Origin: Syntrophomonas zehnderi OL-4
GTDB lineage: Bacteria > Bacillota > Syntrophomonadia > Syntrophomonadales > Syntrophomonadaceae
Direction of reading: 5' to 3'
NCBI RefSeq assembly: GCF_000983115.1
Contig: NZ_CGIH01000005.1
Span: 41,322 to 105,321, forward strand
DNA length: 64,000 nt
The notes under the pieces are model-generated. The model saw only the letters and a list, made by a program, of their open reading frames with translations. It had not been told where the DNA came from and did not search any database. Positions 54,003-63,500 of this stretch are shown here, in pieces. Numbering within the stretch: the first letter of the stretch is position 1; every line of letters starts with the position of its first letter. The translations under genes were made by a program, and so were the position numbers.

Positions 54003-55106
54003 ATGAATCTTAAGCAATACATCTTAACAGGTATACTATGTATGAGCCTGGTATTTCCCAGTGTTGGTTACGTATATGCAGCCAGCCCTGCTGATAACTC
54101 CCTAAGTATCGAGCAAGCTTTGGAAAAAGCGTATAAGACTAACCCCGACCTTCGAAAGGCTGCATTAAATGTTGAAAAAGCTGAAATCATTCGCAATGAC
54201 GCTGCTGACAGGGTAAAATGGATACCAACTGAAGGTATGGTAATGCCGACTTACCAGCAAGTTGTAAATGGATACCAGCAGGCTGAAATCGGCTATCAAA
54301 CTGCCAAGAAGGTTGAAAACTCTGCGCGGGATGGTATAACCTGCGGTGTGGTTAGTGCCTATTCCAGTGCGGTAACCAATTACAATAACATGGAATTGGC
54401 GCGGATAAAGCTGGGAGATGCCAAACTGCAGCTTACCATGAGCAGTGTAGCCCGGGCGGTAGGAACGCTGTCTGATTTTGATTACGAAAAGGCCCAGGTA
54501 GGGGTAAAACACCTGGAGGAAGGATATGAACTGAGCAAGGCTAAGTATGAGGGGTCAATATCAAAACTGAGGTCATTACTGAACGAAAATGCGAACTGGA
54601 AGCCTGACTTGAACAGCAGACCGATTCTGGCTCAGTATAACAGGAATGAGCTAGGTATAGAAATAGCTCGGGGCTTGTCAGAATCGCGGATTGTTTGGAG
54701 TGCGGAAGCCCAGCTAAAGATAGAAGAAAGCCAACAGTATTTAGTAATTCCAGGACAGCCATTTGAATTGCAGAATCTAAATCTGGAACTGGCTCAGGTG
54801 GATTACGAGAAAAGTAAACGAGATACCCGGGCGACTATCGAGGAGCTATATTATATATTGGACACCATGGAAGGGCAGATAGCTGTGGCTGAAAAAGCCT
54901 ATTTAACTGCTAGTAAAGACGTGCAAATTGCCCAGCTAAGATATGACCTGGGTTTGATCGCCAGAGCGGATTTGTCTACGGTGCAAGCCGCTGAACAAAA
55001 TGCCCGCCTAAGCCTGGAAAATGCCCGAGCTACCCTGGCTCAATATAAAGCTCAGTATGCATATTTGACCGCGCAGCAGGTTTATAGTGCTGACGATTGG
55101 AATTAA
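54003..55106 (+). CDS. TolC-family efflux protein
   Basis: 367 residues with a GAGGTG site and a signal peptide (ILTGILCMSLVFPSVGYVYA). Long alternating helices with repeated ALEKAYKTNPDLRKAALNVEKAE / QIAQLRYDLGLIARADLSTVQAAEQNARLSLENARATLAQYKAQYAYL are typical of the outer-membrane efflux family, though it is shorter than TolC itself. In a spore-former without evidence of an outer membrane here, it may form an envelope channel or coiled partner of the RND pump downstream. It is separated from the pump by a RAYT-type hairpin. Confidence 0.8.
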   Translation: MNLKQYILTGILCMSLVFPSVGYVYAASPADNSLSIEQALEKAYKTNPDLRKAALNVEKAEIIRNDAADRVKWIPTEGMVMPTYQQVVNGYQQAEIGYQTAKKVENSARDGITCGVVSAYSSAVTNYNNMELARIKLGDAKLQLTMSSVARAVGTLSDFDYEKAQVGVKHLEEGYELSKAKYEGSISKLRSLLNENANWKPDLNSRPILAQYNRNELGIEIARGLSESRIVWSAEAQLKIEESQQYLVIPGQPFELQNLNLELAQVDYEKSKRDTRATIEELYYILDTMEGQIAVAEKAYLTASKDVQIAQLRYDLGLIARADLSTVQAAEQNARLSLENARATLAQYKAQYAYLTAQQVYSADDWN

Positions 55107-55117
55107 CCAAACAGAAT

Positions 55118-55182
55118 CAAATAGGGGGACGTTCTTTTTGTTTGCTTGTGCCAAGCAAACAAAAAGAACGTCCCCCTATTTG
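55118..55182. repeat. perfect 31-bp hairpin of the RAYT family
   Basis: Arms 55118-55148 and 55152-55182 are perfect complements with a 3-base loop (TGC). The core AGGGGGACGTTCTTTTTG is the same as the hairpin arms around the RAYT gene 4 kb upstream. As RNA it would be a very stable stem 12 bases after the tolC-like stop. Confidence 0.9.
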
Positions 55183-55198
55183 CAATCACATTCTCCCC

Positions 55199-55257
55199 TT
55201 GACCTCCATTTCTATTTATCGCTATAATGCAATTATGATCCCGACCGACTGGTCGGT
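55199..55257 (+). promoter_or_regulatory. RND operon promoter and TetR-type operator
   Basis: TTGACC (55199-55204), 18-bp spacer, TATAAT (55223-55228). The palindrome ACCGAC-TG-GTCGGT (55244-55257) lies just downstream, over the expected transcription start, where a TetR repressor would block initiation. The TetR gene at 59902 is the obvious candidate. Confidence 0.75.
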
Positions 55258-55291
55258 TATTTTAGGCTGTAATTAAATGGGAGGGGACGTA

Positions 55292-56422
55292 GTGGATAGG
55301 ATTAAACGGTCGCTCAGTATTTTGCTGGTTTTGGTGTTACCCCTGGTGTTTTTAGGGGGGTGCGGGAAGGAAAAAGAGGTTATCAAGGAGACGCAATTAA
55401 GCGTCAGCACGGTTAAGGCGGAGAAGCGGGATATTGCCCAGGCCGTCAAGTATCCGGGGACGGTGCGGGGAGTTAATGAAGTATACATAATGGCAAAGAT
55501 ACCTGCCCGGGTAACCGGTGTATATGTGAAGCCGGGTGACCGGGTAAGTGCCGGGCAGACCCTTATGACCCTGGATAGCAGTGATTTTCAGGCCGGTATA
55601 CGCCAGGCTGAAGCGGGGGTAGCCGCGGCTGAGGCGGGTAAGCGTCAGCATGACATTCAGTTGGAAAATGCCCGCCTGAACTATGATAGAACGAAGAAGC
55701 TGTTTGAGGCGGGCGCGGCCTCGCAGCAGCAGTTGGAAGCTGCCGAGAGTGCGGTCAGGGCTTTGGAGACCGGGAGTATCGAAGCTACTTTGCAGCAGGC
55801 GCAGGCCGGTCTGCTGGCTGCCCAAAGCCAATTAAACAACTGTACGGTAACTTCCCCTATCAACGGCACGGTAGGCAGTGTGGCTCTGTCTTTGGGCGAA
55901 ACTGCCAATCCTTCCTCCCCGGTGGCTACTGTCAGTGACACCTCCCGTTTGGAAATAGAGACCCTGGTCGGCGAATCAGAAATCAGCTATATAAAGCCCG
56001 GCAATTCAGTGGATATACTGGTTAAGGCGGTAAGTGACGAGCCTTTTAAAGGTACGGTAAGCAGTGTTGCCGGTGTGGCTGATCCTATGAAACGAAATTA
56101 TTCGGTCAAGGTAGTCTTGGATAATCCGGATAATAAGATTAAGTCGGGCATGTTTGCCGAGGTGCTAATCAGCACCGAAAGTAAAGCTGATGTCTTGACG
56201 GTGCCTTTAGCGGCGGTTCTTCCCCGCGGCGGTCGGGAGATTGTATATGTCGTGGACAGCAAAAACCGCGCCCGCGAGTTGGATGTTAAAACGGGACTCA
56301 GGGACAATAAATATGTGGAAATCACATCCGGTTTGAAAGCCGGGGAGCGGGTTATAACCAAAGGCAATACCCTGGTAAATAACGGTACCCTGGTCAGGGT
56401 CATTTCCGGGGGGGCTAAATAA
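55292..56422 (+). CDS. RND efflux periplasmic adaptor (HlyD/AcrA family), lipoprotein
   Basis: 376 residues from GTG 55292, with GGGAGGGG 5 bases upstream; the ATG at 55277 precedes that site. The lipobox LVFLGGC points to a membrane-anchored lipoprotein. Barrel-sandwich and helical hairpin regions show VYVKPGDRVSAGQTLMTLDSSDFQAGIRQAEAGVAAAEAG, GAASQQQLEAAESAVRALE and NCTVTSPINGTVGSVALSLGETANPSSPVATVSDTSRLEIETLVGESEISYIKPG, then KSGMFAEVLISTESKADVLTVPLAAVL. It links the pump to the TolC-like protein. Overlaps the pump start by one base (TAATG). Confidence 0.92.
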   Translation: MDRIKRSLSILLVLVLPLVFLGGCGKEKEVIKETQLSVSTVKAEKRDIAQAVKYPGTVRGVNEVYIMAKIPARVTGVYVKPGDRVSAGQTLMTLDSSDFQAGIRQAEAGVAAAEAGKRQHDIQLENARLNYDRTKKLFEAGAASQQQLEAAESAVRALETGSIEATLQQAQAGLLAAQSQLNNCTVTSPINGTVGSVALSLGETANPSSPVATVSDTSRLEIETLVGESEISYIKPGNSVDILVKAVSDEPFKGTVSSVAGVADPMKRNYSVKVVLDNPDNKIKSGMFAEVLISTESKADVLTVPLAAVLPRGGREIVYVVDSKNRARELDVKTGLRDNKYVEITSGLKAGERVITKGNTLVNNGTLVRVISGGAK

Positions 56423-59400
56423 TGAAAATTATCGACTTCTCCGTAAAAAGGCCGGTAACTATGATTATCCTGGTGACGGTAATTATTATCATGGGCTTTT
56501 TCACCCTGTCCAAGATGGCGGTTGACCTGATACCGGATATGAAATTTCCCATCGCGGCCGTTATGACGGAATATCCCGGTGTAGGCCCGGAGGAAGTGGA
56601 ATCCCAGATTACCAAACCGTTGGAGGGTACCCTTAATACCCTGGGCAATATTAAGGAAATCCACTCCATGTCTACCTCGGGTTCCTCTTTGATTTTGATT
56701 TATTATAACTGGGGAACCAATATGGACACCTCGGTCAATGAGATCCGGGAGAAGATTGGTTTAATCGATAAATATCTGCCCAGCGGCAGCGAGAAACCGG
56801 TGGTTCTAAGGATGGATCCTACCTTGATGCCGGTTATTCAGATCGGCATTAAGAGTGATACCATGAGCCTGGGTCAGCTGCAGGAGGTGGCTCAGGACGT
56901 GGTGGAACCGCGTTTGAGCCGGATTACCGAGGTGGCTTCGGTAGTAACAACCGGGGGAATGCAGCGGGAAGTGAAGGTGGAAGTAGACCCGGTCAAGCTG
57001 GCAAATTATAATCTTTCCCTGGGGCAGGTTACCCAGGTTCTGCGGGCGGAGAATTTTAATATGTCGGCCGGTCAGGTAAAAGACGGCGGACGGCAGTATT
57101 TTCTGCGCAGCCTGCAGCAGTTTGAATCGGTCGAAGATATCAAGAATGTTGCCATAATGACTCCTACCGGCGGTACCGTGTATATAAATGACATCGCCAC
57201 CGTAACCGATGGTTTTAAAGATGAAAGTCAGATGACCCGGGTGGACGGGCAGGCCGCGGTGGGGATTCACTGTTTGAAGCAAAGTGATGCCAACACCGTC
57301 AAGACTTGTAAAGCGGTACGGGAGGAACTGCAAGAAATCGAAAAAGAGCTGGATCTGGATTTGGAACTGAAAGTGGTCATGGATCAGTCCACCTATATCA
57401 ACCAGTCTCTTAATACTACTAAACGGGTCATGATCGAGGGCGGCTTGCTGGCTATGCTGATTCTGTTCCTGTTCCTGCGTAACCTGCGCAGCACCTTGAT
57501 TATTTTTACTGCCATACCCCTTTCCATTATCACAACTTTTATTCTTATGTATTTTAACCACGATACGATTAACCTGATTACCCTGGGGGGGCTGGCCCTC
57601 GGCCTGGGGAGGATGGTGGACGACTCAATTGTGGTATTTGAAAACATATACCGCCACCGTTTGTTGGGGCTGTCGGCGATGGATGCGGCTGTTACTGGTG
57701 CTTCCGAAGTGGGGCGCGCGGTGGTGGCTTCAACCCTGACCTTAATGGCGGTTTTCTTTCCGATATTGTTAACCGAAGGCCTGTCCTCGGTCTTGTTTAA
57801 GCCTCTGGCAATTACGGTTATGTTCGCCATATTCTGCTCTCTGATGGTGGCATTAACGGTCGTGCCGCTGATGGCTTCGCGTATGTTAACCGATAAATCC
57901 ATGGCCGCCCGCGACCGGGGAGAAGGCAAGCTGGCTCGCATTACCACCGGTTTTGGGGATTGGATAGACGGCCTGGGCGAACGCTATAAGGTTTTGCTGC
58001 AGTGGGCACTGGGTCATCGCCGCAAGGTAGTTATCTATGTTACGCTGCTCATGGTCGGCTCCCTGGCTTTAATTCCCCTGGTGGGGGCTGAGTTTATGCC
58101 GGCTATGGATTCCGGGGAAATTTCTATTACGGTGGAGGGCGACAAGGGCAGTCTTTTAAAGGAAACCGATAAAACCATAAAAAGGATGGAAAAGGAGTTA
58201 CGCGAAATTCCGGAAGTTGATACGATATTTGCCAGTGTCGGCAGTTCAGCCAATATGTTTATGGATTCTGGGGTACAAAGTGATAACGGCACCCTCTACG
58301 TTAAACTGGTTCCCCGGGCGGAACGTCAGCGCGGGGTGGATGTGGTAAGTGAGGAAATACGTCAGCGGGTAAGTGATATTCCGGGTGCTAAAATCAAGGT
58401 CACGGTTATGGATATGACCGCCAACATGGGTTCGGCAGCCGGGCCGATTAACGTACAGGTGCGGGGTGATGATCTTAAGGTGTTGCGGGAAATATCCGAC
58501 CAGGCCGCCGAGGTTATCAGGAAAGTTCCCGGCACCAGGGAGATAACCTCTTCCATAAGCGATGGCAATCCCGAGGTTCAGGTACGGATTGACCGCACCA
58601 GGGCGGCGGCATTTGGATTGACTCCGGGTCAGGTGGCAGCCGAAATCCAGAATGCCCGCCAAGGGACGGTGGCTACCCGCTACAAAGTCGAAGGTGATGA
58701 AGTCGATGTGCGGGTGCGCTATTCCCCCGAAGGGTATGATGAATTTTCCTATATACAGAACCTGGGCATATTGAGTCCGAGCGGTGCCGTGGTGAAATTA
58801 TCCCAGATTGCCACTTTCGACATGGAACCGGGGCCGATTCAAATTACCCGCGAGGATCGGGTACGCAAAGCGGAGATCAACGGCTATCTGCTTAACCGCG
58901 ACCTAAATGCGGTCATGACTGATATTCAGGCTGAATTGGGTAAAATAAATCTCCCCTCCGGCTATACGTTTGAGTATGGCGGGGAGCAGAAAGAGATGAC
59001 GGAGAGCTTTGCCTCGCTGGGATTGGCATTGCTGCTGGCTATTATTCTGGTCTATGCGGTTATGGCAATCCTGTACGAATCATTTTTTAACCCCTTTGTT
59101 ATTATGTTCTCAGTTCCTACGGCTATTATAGGTGTTGTATTGTCCCTGCTGCTGACCGGTAAGCATTTCAGTGTGGTTGTCTTTATCGGGGTAATAATGC
59201 TGGTTGGTATAGTGGTGGCTAATGCCATTGTCTTGGTGGACTACTTAAAACAACTGCGGGAGCGGGGTATGGAACGTAATGCGGCTATCGTGGAGGCAGG
59301 CCGGGTAAGGCTTAGGCCTATACTAATGACGGCCCTGGCTACGATTCTGGCTATGTTCCCCCTGTCGTTGGGATTGGGTGAAGGCGGGGAATGGAACTCT

Positions 59401-59565
59401 CCCCTGGCTATAGTAGTTATCGGCGGCCTGCTGGTATCGACATTGATTACCTTGGTATTAGTACCGGTGGTCTACAGTATTTTCGACGACTGGGGCCAGA
59501 AGCTAAGCCAACGCCGCAACCAACCCCAGGTGCAAACCGACTCCGGCGAATCGGTAGAATTCTAA
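56422..59565 (+). CDS. RND-family efflux pump (AcrB/MdtB-like)
   Basis: 1047 residues, the normal size, with twelve helices and two large extracytoplasmic loops. N-terminus SVKRPVTMIILVTVIIIMGFFTLSKMAVDLIPDMKFPIAAVMTEYPGVGPEEVESQITKPLE. The proton-relay acidic pair is in GGLALGLGRMVDDSIVVFENIYRH; another motif is VGIVVANAIVLVDYLKQLRERGMERNAAIVEAGRVRLRPILMTALATILAMFPLSLG. It exports hydrophobic or amphiphilic compounds, and the drug range is not visible. It is the second gene of the operon started at 55292. Confidence 0.95.
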   Translation: MKIIDFSVKRPVTMIILVTVIIIMGFFTLSKMAVDLIPDMKFPIAAVMTEYPGVGPEEVESQITKPLEGTLNTLGNIKEIHSMSTSGSSLILIYYNWGTNMDTSVNEIREKIGLIDKYLPSGSEKPVVLRMDPTLMPVIQIGIKSDTMSLGQLQEVAQDVVEPRLSRITEVASVVTTGGMQREVKVEVDPVKLANYNLSLGQVTQVLRAENFNMSAGQVKDGGRQYFLRSLQQFESVEDIKNVAIMTPTGGTVYINDIATVTDGFKDESQMTRVDGQAAVGIHCLKQSDANTVKTCKAVREELQEIEKELDLDLELKVVMDQSTYINQSLNTTKRVMIEGGLLAMLILFLFLRNLRSTLIIFTAIPLSIITTFILMYFNHDTINLITLGGLALGLGRMVDDSIVVFENIYRHRLLGLSAMDAAVTGASEVGRAVVASTLTLMAVFFPILLTEGLSSVLFKPLAITVMFAIFCSLMVALTVVPLMASRMLTDKSMAARDRGEGKLARITTGFGDWIDGLGERYKVLLQWALGHRRKVVIYVTLLMVGSLALIPLVGAEFMPAMDSGEISITVEGDKGSLLKETDKTIKRMEKELREIPEVDTIFASVGSSANMFMDSGVQSDNGTLYVKLVPRAERQRGVDVVSEEIRQRVSDIPGAKIKVTVMDMTANMGSAAGPINVQVRGDDLKVLREISDQAAEVIRKVPGTREITSSISDGNPEVQVRIDRTRAAAFGLTPGQVAAEIQNARQGTVATRYKVEGDEVDVRVRYSPEGYDEFSYIQNLGILSPSGAVVKLSQIATFDMEPGPIQITREDRVRKAEINGYLLNRDLNAVMTDIQAELGKINLPSGYTFEYGGEQKEMTESFASLGLALLLAIILVYAVMAILYESFFNPFVIMFSVPTAIIGVVLSLLLTGKHFSVVVFIGVIMLVGIVVANAIVLVDYLKQLRERGMERNAAIVEAGRVRLRPILMTALATILAMFPLSLGLGEGGEWNSPLAIVVIGGLLVSTLITLVLVPVVYSIFDDWGQKLSQRRNQPQVQTDSGESVEF

Positions 59566-59592
59566 AAACAGCAGCTCTACGAGGGGGAGGGG

Positions 59593-59866
59593 TTAAATAG
59601 ACACAGATAACACAGATTTACCACAGATTTACACAGATTATTCCTTTTTAATTGTCTGTAAGATTTGCTTAGGCAATTGCCAGATTTAGTGTAGACGTGT
59701 ATATTACCCAGATTTTTATCCTTATCGTGAACCCGAAAAGGTGTCCAAATCTGTTAAATAAGATATTCCATGTCTAGCCAAATCATAAATATATAATCTA
59801 ACCTGACGTCTAATTAAAAAAAATAATCTGTGTAAATCTATCTAATCTGTGTTATCTGTGTCTATT
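59593..59866. repeat. TIR-type repeat element (ACA dialect)
   Basis: The left end TTAAATAGACACAGATAACAC and the right end GTTATCTGTGTCTATT enclose ~274 bp and fill the 336-base gap before tetR. Both arms continue as ACACAGATT / AATCTGTGT repeats. It ends ~25 bases before the tetR ribosome site. Confidence 0.85.
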
Positions 59867-59901
59867 CCTCCCTTCGGGTTGCAGTTATCATAGGAGGGAA
59901 T

Positions 59902-60477
59902 ATGGTTACGAAGCGGGATATGATTTTAGAAGCGGGGATTAAGGTTTTTTCCCAAAAAGGGTATCATCATGCCAAGATGGAAGATATTGCGGTAGCGGCC
60001 GGGATTGGCAAAGGTACTATTTATGAGTATTTTTCCAGCAAGCTGCAGCTCTTTCAGGAGATTATGGAAGCCGGACTGCGGCAGTATCAGGAAAGTGTCA
60101 GCACGGAAAAAATCAGCCAGATGGGCATCGCGGAGCGGATTCAAAAAATCACCGCCGGACATTTTTATTTCTGCCAAAATTACAAGGAATTATCCCGAAT
60201 CCTCTTCTGGGATACGGATATAATTGACGATGAACTGAAAGACTGGTTCTACAACAAGCGTAAAGAGAAAGAAGGGGTATTGGAAGACTTGATCCGGGAA
60301 AGTATCCGCAGCGGGGAACTGCGCGAGGTAGATGCCAAGCTGGTTACCCTGATGATCGGCGGCATATTGGGTCAGATCTGGATGCCGATTGTCCTGGAAG
60401 GCTGGGAAGCCGAAGCGGAAAGTACCGCCTGGCAGATTACCGACCTGATTATGAACGGCATCGTCCCTAGTACTTAA
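59902..60477 (+). CDS. TetR/AcrR family repressor
   Basis: 191 residues, ATG with AGGAGGG. The N-terminal HTH is KRDMILEAGIKVFSQKGYHHAKMEDIAVAAGIGKGTIYEYFSSKLQLFQEIMEAG, followed by a variable ligand-binding helical domain. The length is typical. It follows the RND pump in the same direction, and the TetR-type palindromes at 55244-55257 and 53967-53980 are its likely targets. Autoregulation through readthrough from the pump operon is possible. A hairpin AACCGGG / CCCGGTT (60481-60500) follows its stop. Confidence 0.92.
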   Translation: MVTKRDMILEAGIKVFSQKGYHHAKMEDIAVAAGIGKGTIYEYFSSKLQLFQEIMEAGLRQYQESVSTEKISQMGIAERIQKITAGHFYFCQNYKELSRILFWDTDIIDDELKDWFYNKRKEKEGVLEDLIRESIRSGELREVDAKLVTLMIGGILGQIWMPIVLEGWEAEAESTAWQITDLIMNGIVPST

Positions 60478-60510
60478 TTTAACCGGGGAATGTCCCGGTT
60501 ATGAGGCGGA

Positions 60511-63500
60511 ATGTTGATGAAGGATAAAAAAATCCTATTGGGTCTTTGGGTTGGCATATGGCTGGTCGTATGCTGTCAGCCGGTTCTGGCATTAACAGAT
60601 ATCAAATCGCATTGGGCGCGGTTGCAGATAGACCATCTGCACAGCCGGGATTTAATCAGCGGTTATCCGGATGGCTCCTACCATCCGGATACCTATGTCA
60701 CTCGGGAGGAATTCGTAACCCTCCTGGTAAAGGCGATACATAAAGAAAACGAAGCCCAGCAGTTGTCAAAAGGGGAAAGTACCTTTGCTGATGCCGCCGG
60801 GCGGTGGTCGATGGGCTACATTGAGCTGGCTCGGGAGTTAGGCATTGCCCAGGGCAGCGAGTCGGGGCTGTTTTTACCCGGCAGTTATATCAGCCGGGAA
60901 GAAGCGGTGACGATGCTCGTAAACTGTCTTAAGGCCGACCATCGCGATCTTAACCCGGCTGATCTGGCCGACTCCGGACGGATTTCCCCTTGGGCGCAGG
61001 GGACAGTGGCCTATGCCCGCCAAAAAGGTATAATCTCGGGTTACCCGGACGGCAGTTTCCGTCCCCAGGCTAATATCACCCGGGCCGAAGTGGCCTGCAT
61101 ATTGGAAGAAATGCTGGGGTTACAGGGAGAGCGGCATCATTTTTACGGAACCTTGCAGGATATAAATCTTCGCTTAAGACAGATGATTGTAAGGCTTAAC
61201 GGGGTCGAGCAGACATTTGAAATGGCTGCCAATGTTTTAGTATATGCCCGGGGAGAGCGGGAGCCGGTCAAGGAACTGGAACTTCCCCTGCCTGCCTATT
61301 TCGACCTGAACGCTAACGGCAAGCTATCCTTCGTATATATAAACGACACCCCTGCCCACGGCAAGGTAAATCTTGACATTAGAACCCTGCCGGATTATGC
61401 TCGCCCGGCGGATTACCAGCCGATAAACATCTACAGCCTCCAGGATGAAGAAGATATGACCCTTGTAAATCAATTGCAAAATGATCCCGCCAACAGTTTG
61501 AAAATCAGCCGGGATGCCATGAAAGGCGGGGAGTTCATGCAGCTTACCGGGGCCAGTGGACGCGGACAACTGGTAGCCGTAATTGACAGCGGCATAGATT
61601 CCGGTCACCCCGATCTGCAATATACCCAGGATAACTTCAAGAAAGTAATTGATTTTGTGGATTTGACTAATGAGGGCCAAGTGGCTCTTAACCAAACCGC
61701 CTGGGCTGTCAATGGCTCCATCAGGATAGGGGAGCGGGACATTAAAGTCGACAATTTGTCATCGGTGAATGGGGAATTTCGTTATGGCTATTTTGAAACA
61801 TGGCGTCTGCCCCTTAATCCGGCGGTGGCCTATCCAGATGGGCAAATACTGGTGGTTGCCAGCAAAAGCCGCTATATAGACCGTTTTGACACCGTATATA
61901 TGGATTTAAACGGAGACGGGCAGTTAAACGCTGAACAGGGTTTGAAAAAATACAGTGAGACTTATCAGCTAGGCCAAATAAAAGGCAGCGGCAATCAGGT
62001 TTTTAATTTTGTAGTGGCGGAAATGGCCCGGGACGGCAGCTATGTGAAGCTGGGTTATGACGCTTTAGGTCATGGAACCATGGTGGCCGGAGTCGTGGCG
62101 GCCGATGGAATAATCGCCGGTGTTGCCCCCAATGCGCAGCTCCTGCCGGTCAAGATCATTAACAGCGCCGGTACCGCCAGGCTGGACAACTTGAAACTGG
62201 CCCTGCGGCTGTCCGCTGAACGAGGGGCTAAGATAGCCGTAGTCAGCATGGGGCAAATGGTTTTAAACGAGACTGAGCGGCAGTCGCTGGCGGATATGGC
62301 CGCCAAGATCTGGCAGGATTTCGGCATGGCGATATGTATAGCCACCGGTAATGACGGGCCAGGAATCGGCACGGCCGCGGCTACCTCGGCACTTAACAAT
62401 GTTATCAGCGTGGGAGCCTATGCCACACCGGAAATGTGGCAAAATGATTTTGGCTGGCAGGTAAACGAACCGCGCCTGTGGTATTTCAGCCCCGGCGGAC
62501 CTGGCCGGAATGGCCGGGCCTCCCCTCTGGTAGTGGCTCCCGGCAGTGCCGTATCCACTTATCCCCTGTGGGCAGATTCCCCTTATCAGCTCGATCAAGG
62601 TAGCAGTATGGCAGCCCCGCATGTAGCCGGAGCCGCCGCGCTGTTAATGGACGCCGTTTCCCATCAGCTCTACCGGGATGATGTGCGGGCGGTATGGATG
62701 GCATTGCTGGGCGGAGCGGAGCCTCTTAAAGGTTATCAACCGGCCGAGCAGGGCTATGGAGCCATTAATCTCCTGCGCTCCTGGCAGGAGATTAAAAACC
62801 TTACCCAGAATCCCCTTAATTACGAATTAAGCCAGTACAGCCCGGAATTTGGAGCAGGGAGTGGTTTTTATTCCCGCACCCTGCCGCCCGGTAAATTGTC
62901 ACTTACCATAAAAAACCCCAACTATGTCAACAGCCGTCTGGCGGTAGGCAGCCTGTCCCCCTGGATCATGCCCGGGCAGATGGTGGTACAGATTCCGGCT
63001 AATAGCGAAAGAACGATTGATTTGGATTTTGCTGAGTTAAAGGAACCCGGATTATATAGCGGTTTTGTGCTGGCTGATAACGCTTTAACCCCCGGCTGGG
63101 ATGCCGCCGCGCTGCAAACCGTAATTGTGCCTTATAAATTAGCAGAACTGCCTGAAAGACAGTTCGTGGAACAGTACGGGCTGGCAGCGGGCGAATATAA
63201 ACGGTATTTCTTCGAAGTGCCGCCGGGAAGTACCCAGCTGAGTCTGGCCTTGCAGGCCGGCCAAAAAGGCCGGGTGCGCATGCACCTTGTAGCCCCGGAC
63301 GGCAGTCAGACCACCAGCCATTATGCCGGGGTCGGCGACCTGCAGCCACGGGACAAGGCGAACCTGGTGTTTGCTAATCCCCTGCCGGGAACCTGGGAAG
63401 TAGTCGTATACAGTTCCCTTACTTTAAGTTCTCTGGGCTTAGAAAACAGCATCTACACCCTGACCGCGTCTTTGGAAGCCGATACGCTTAAGCCCTGGGG

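Noticed and set aside
56806..57561. 251-residue minus-strand open frame
   Set aside because: It is opposite the RND pump and shows no family features.
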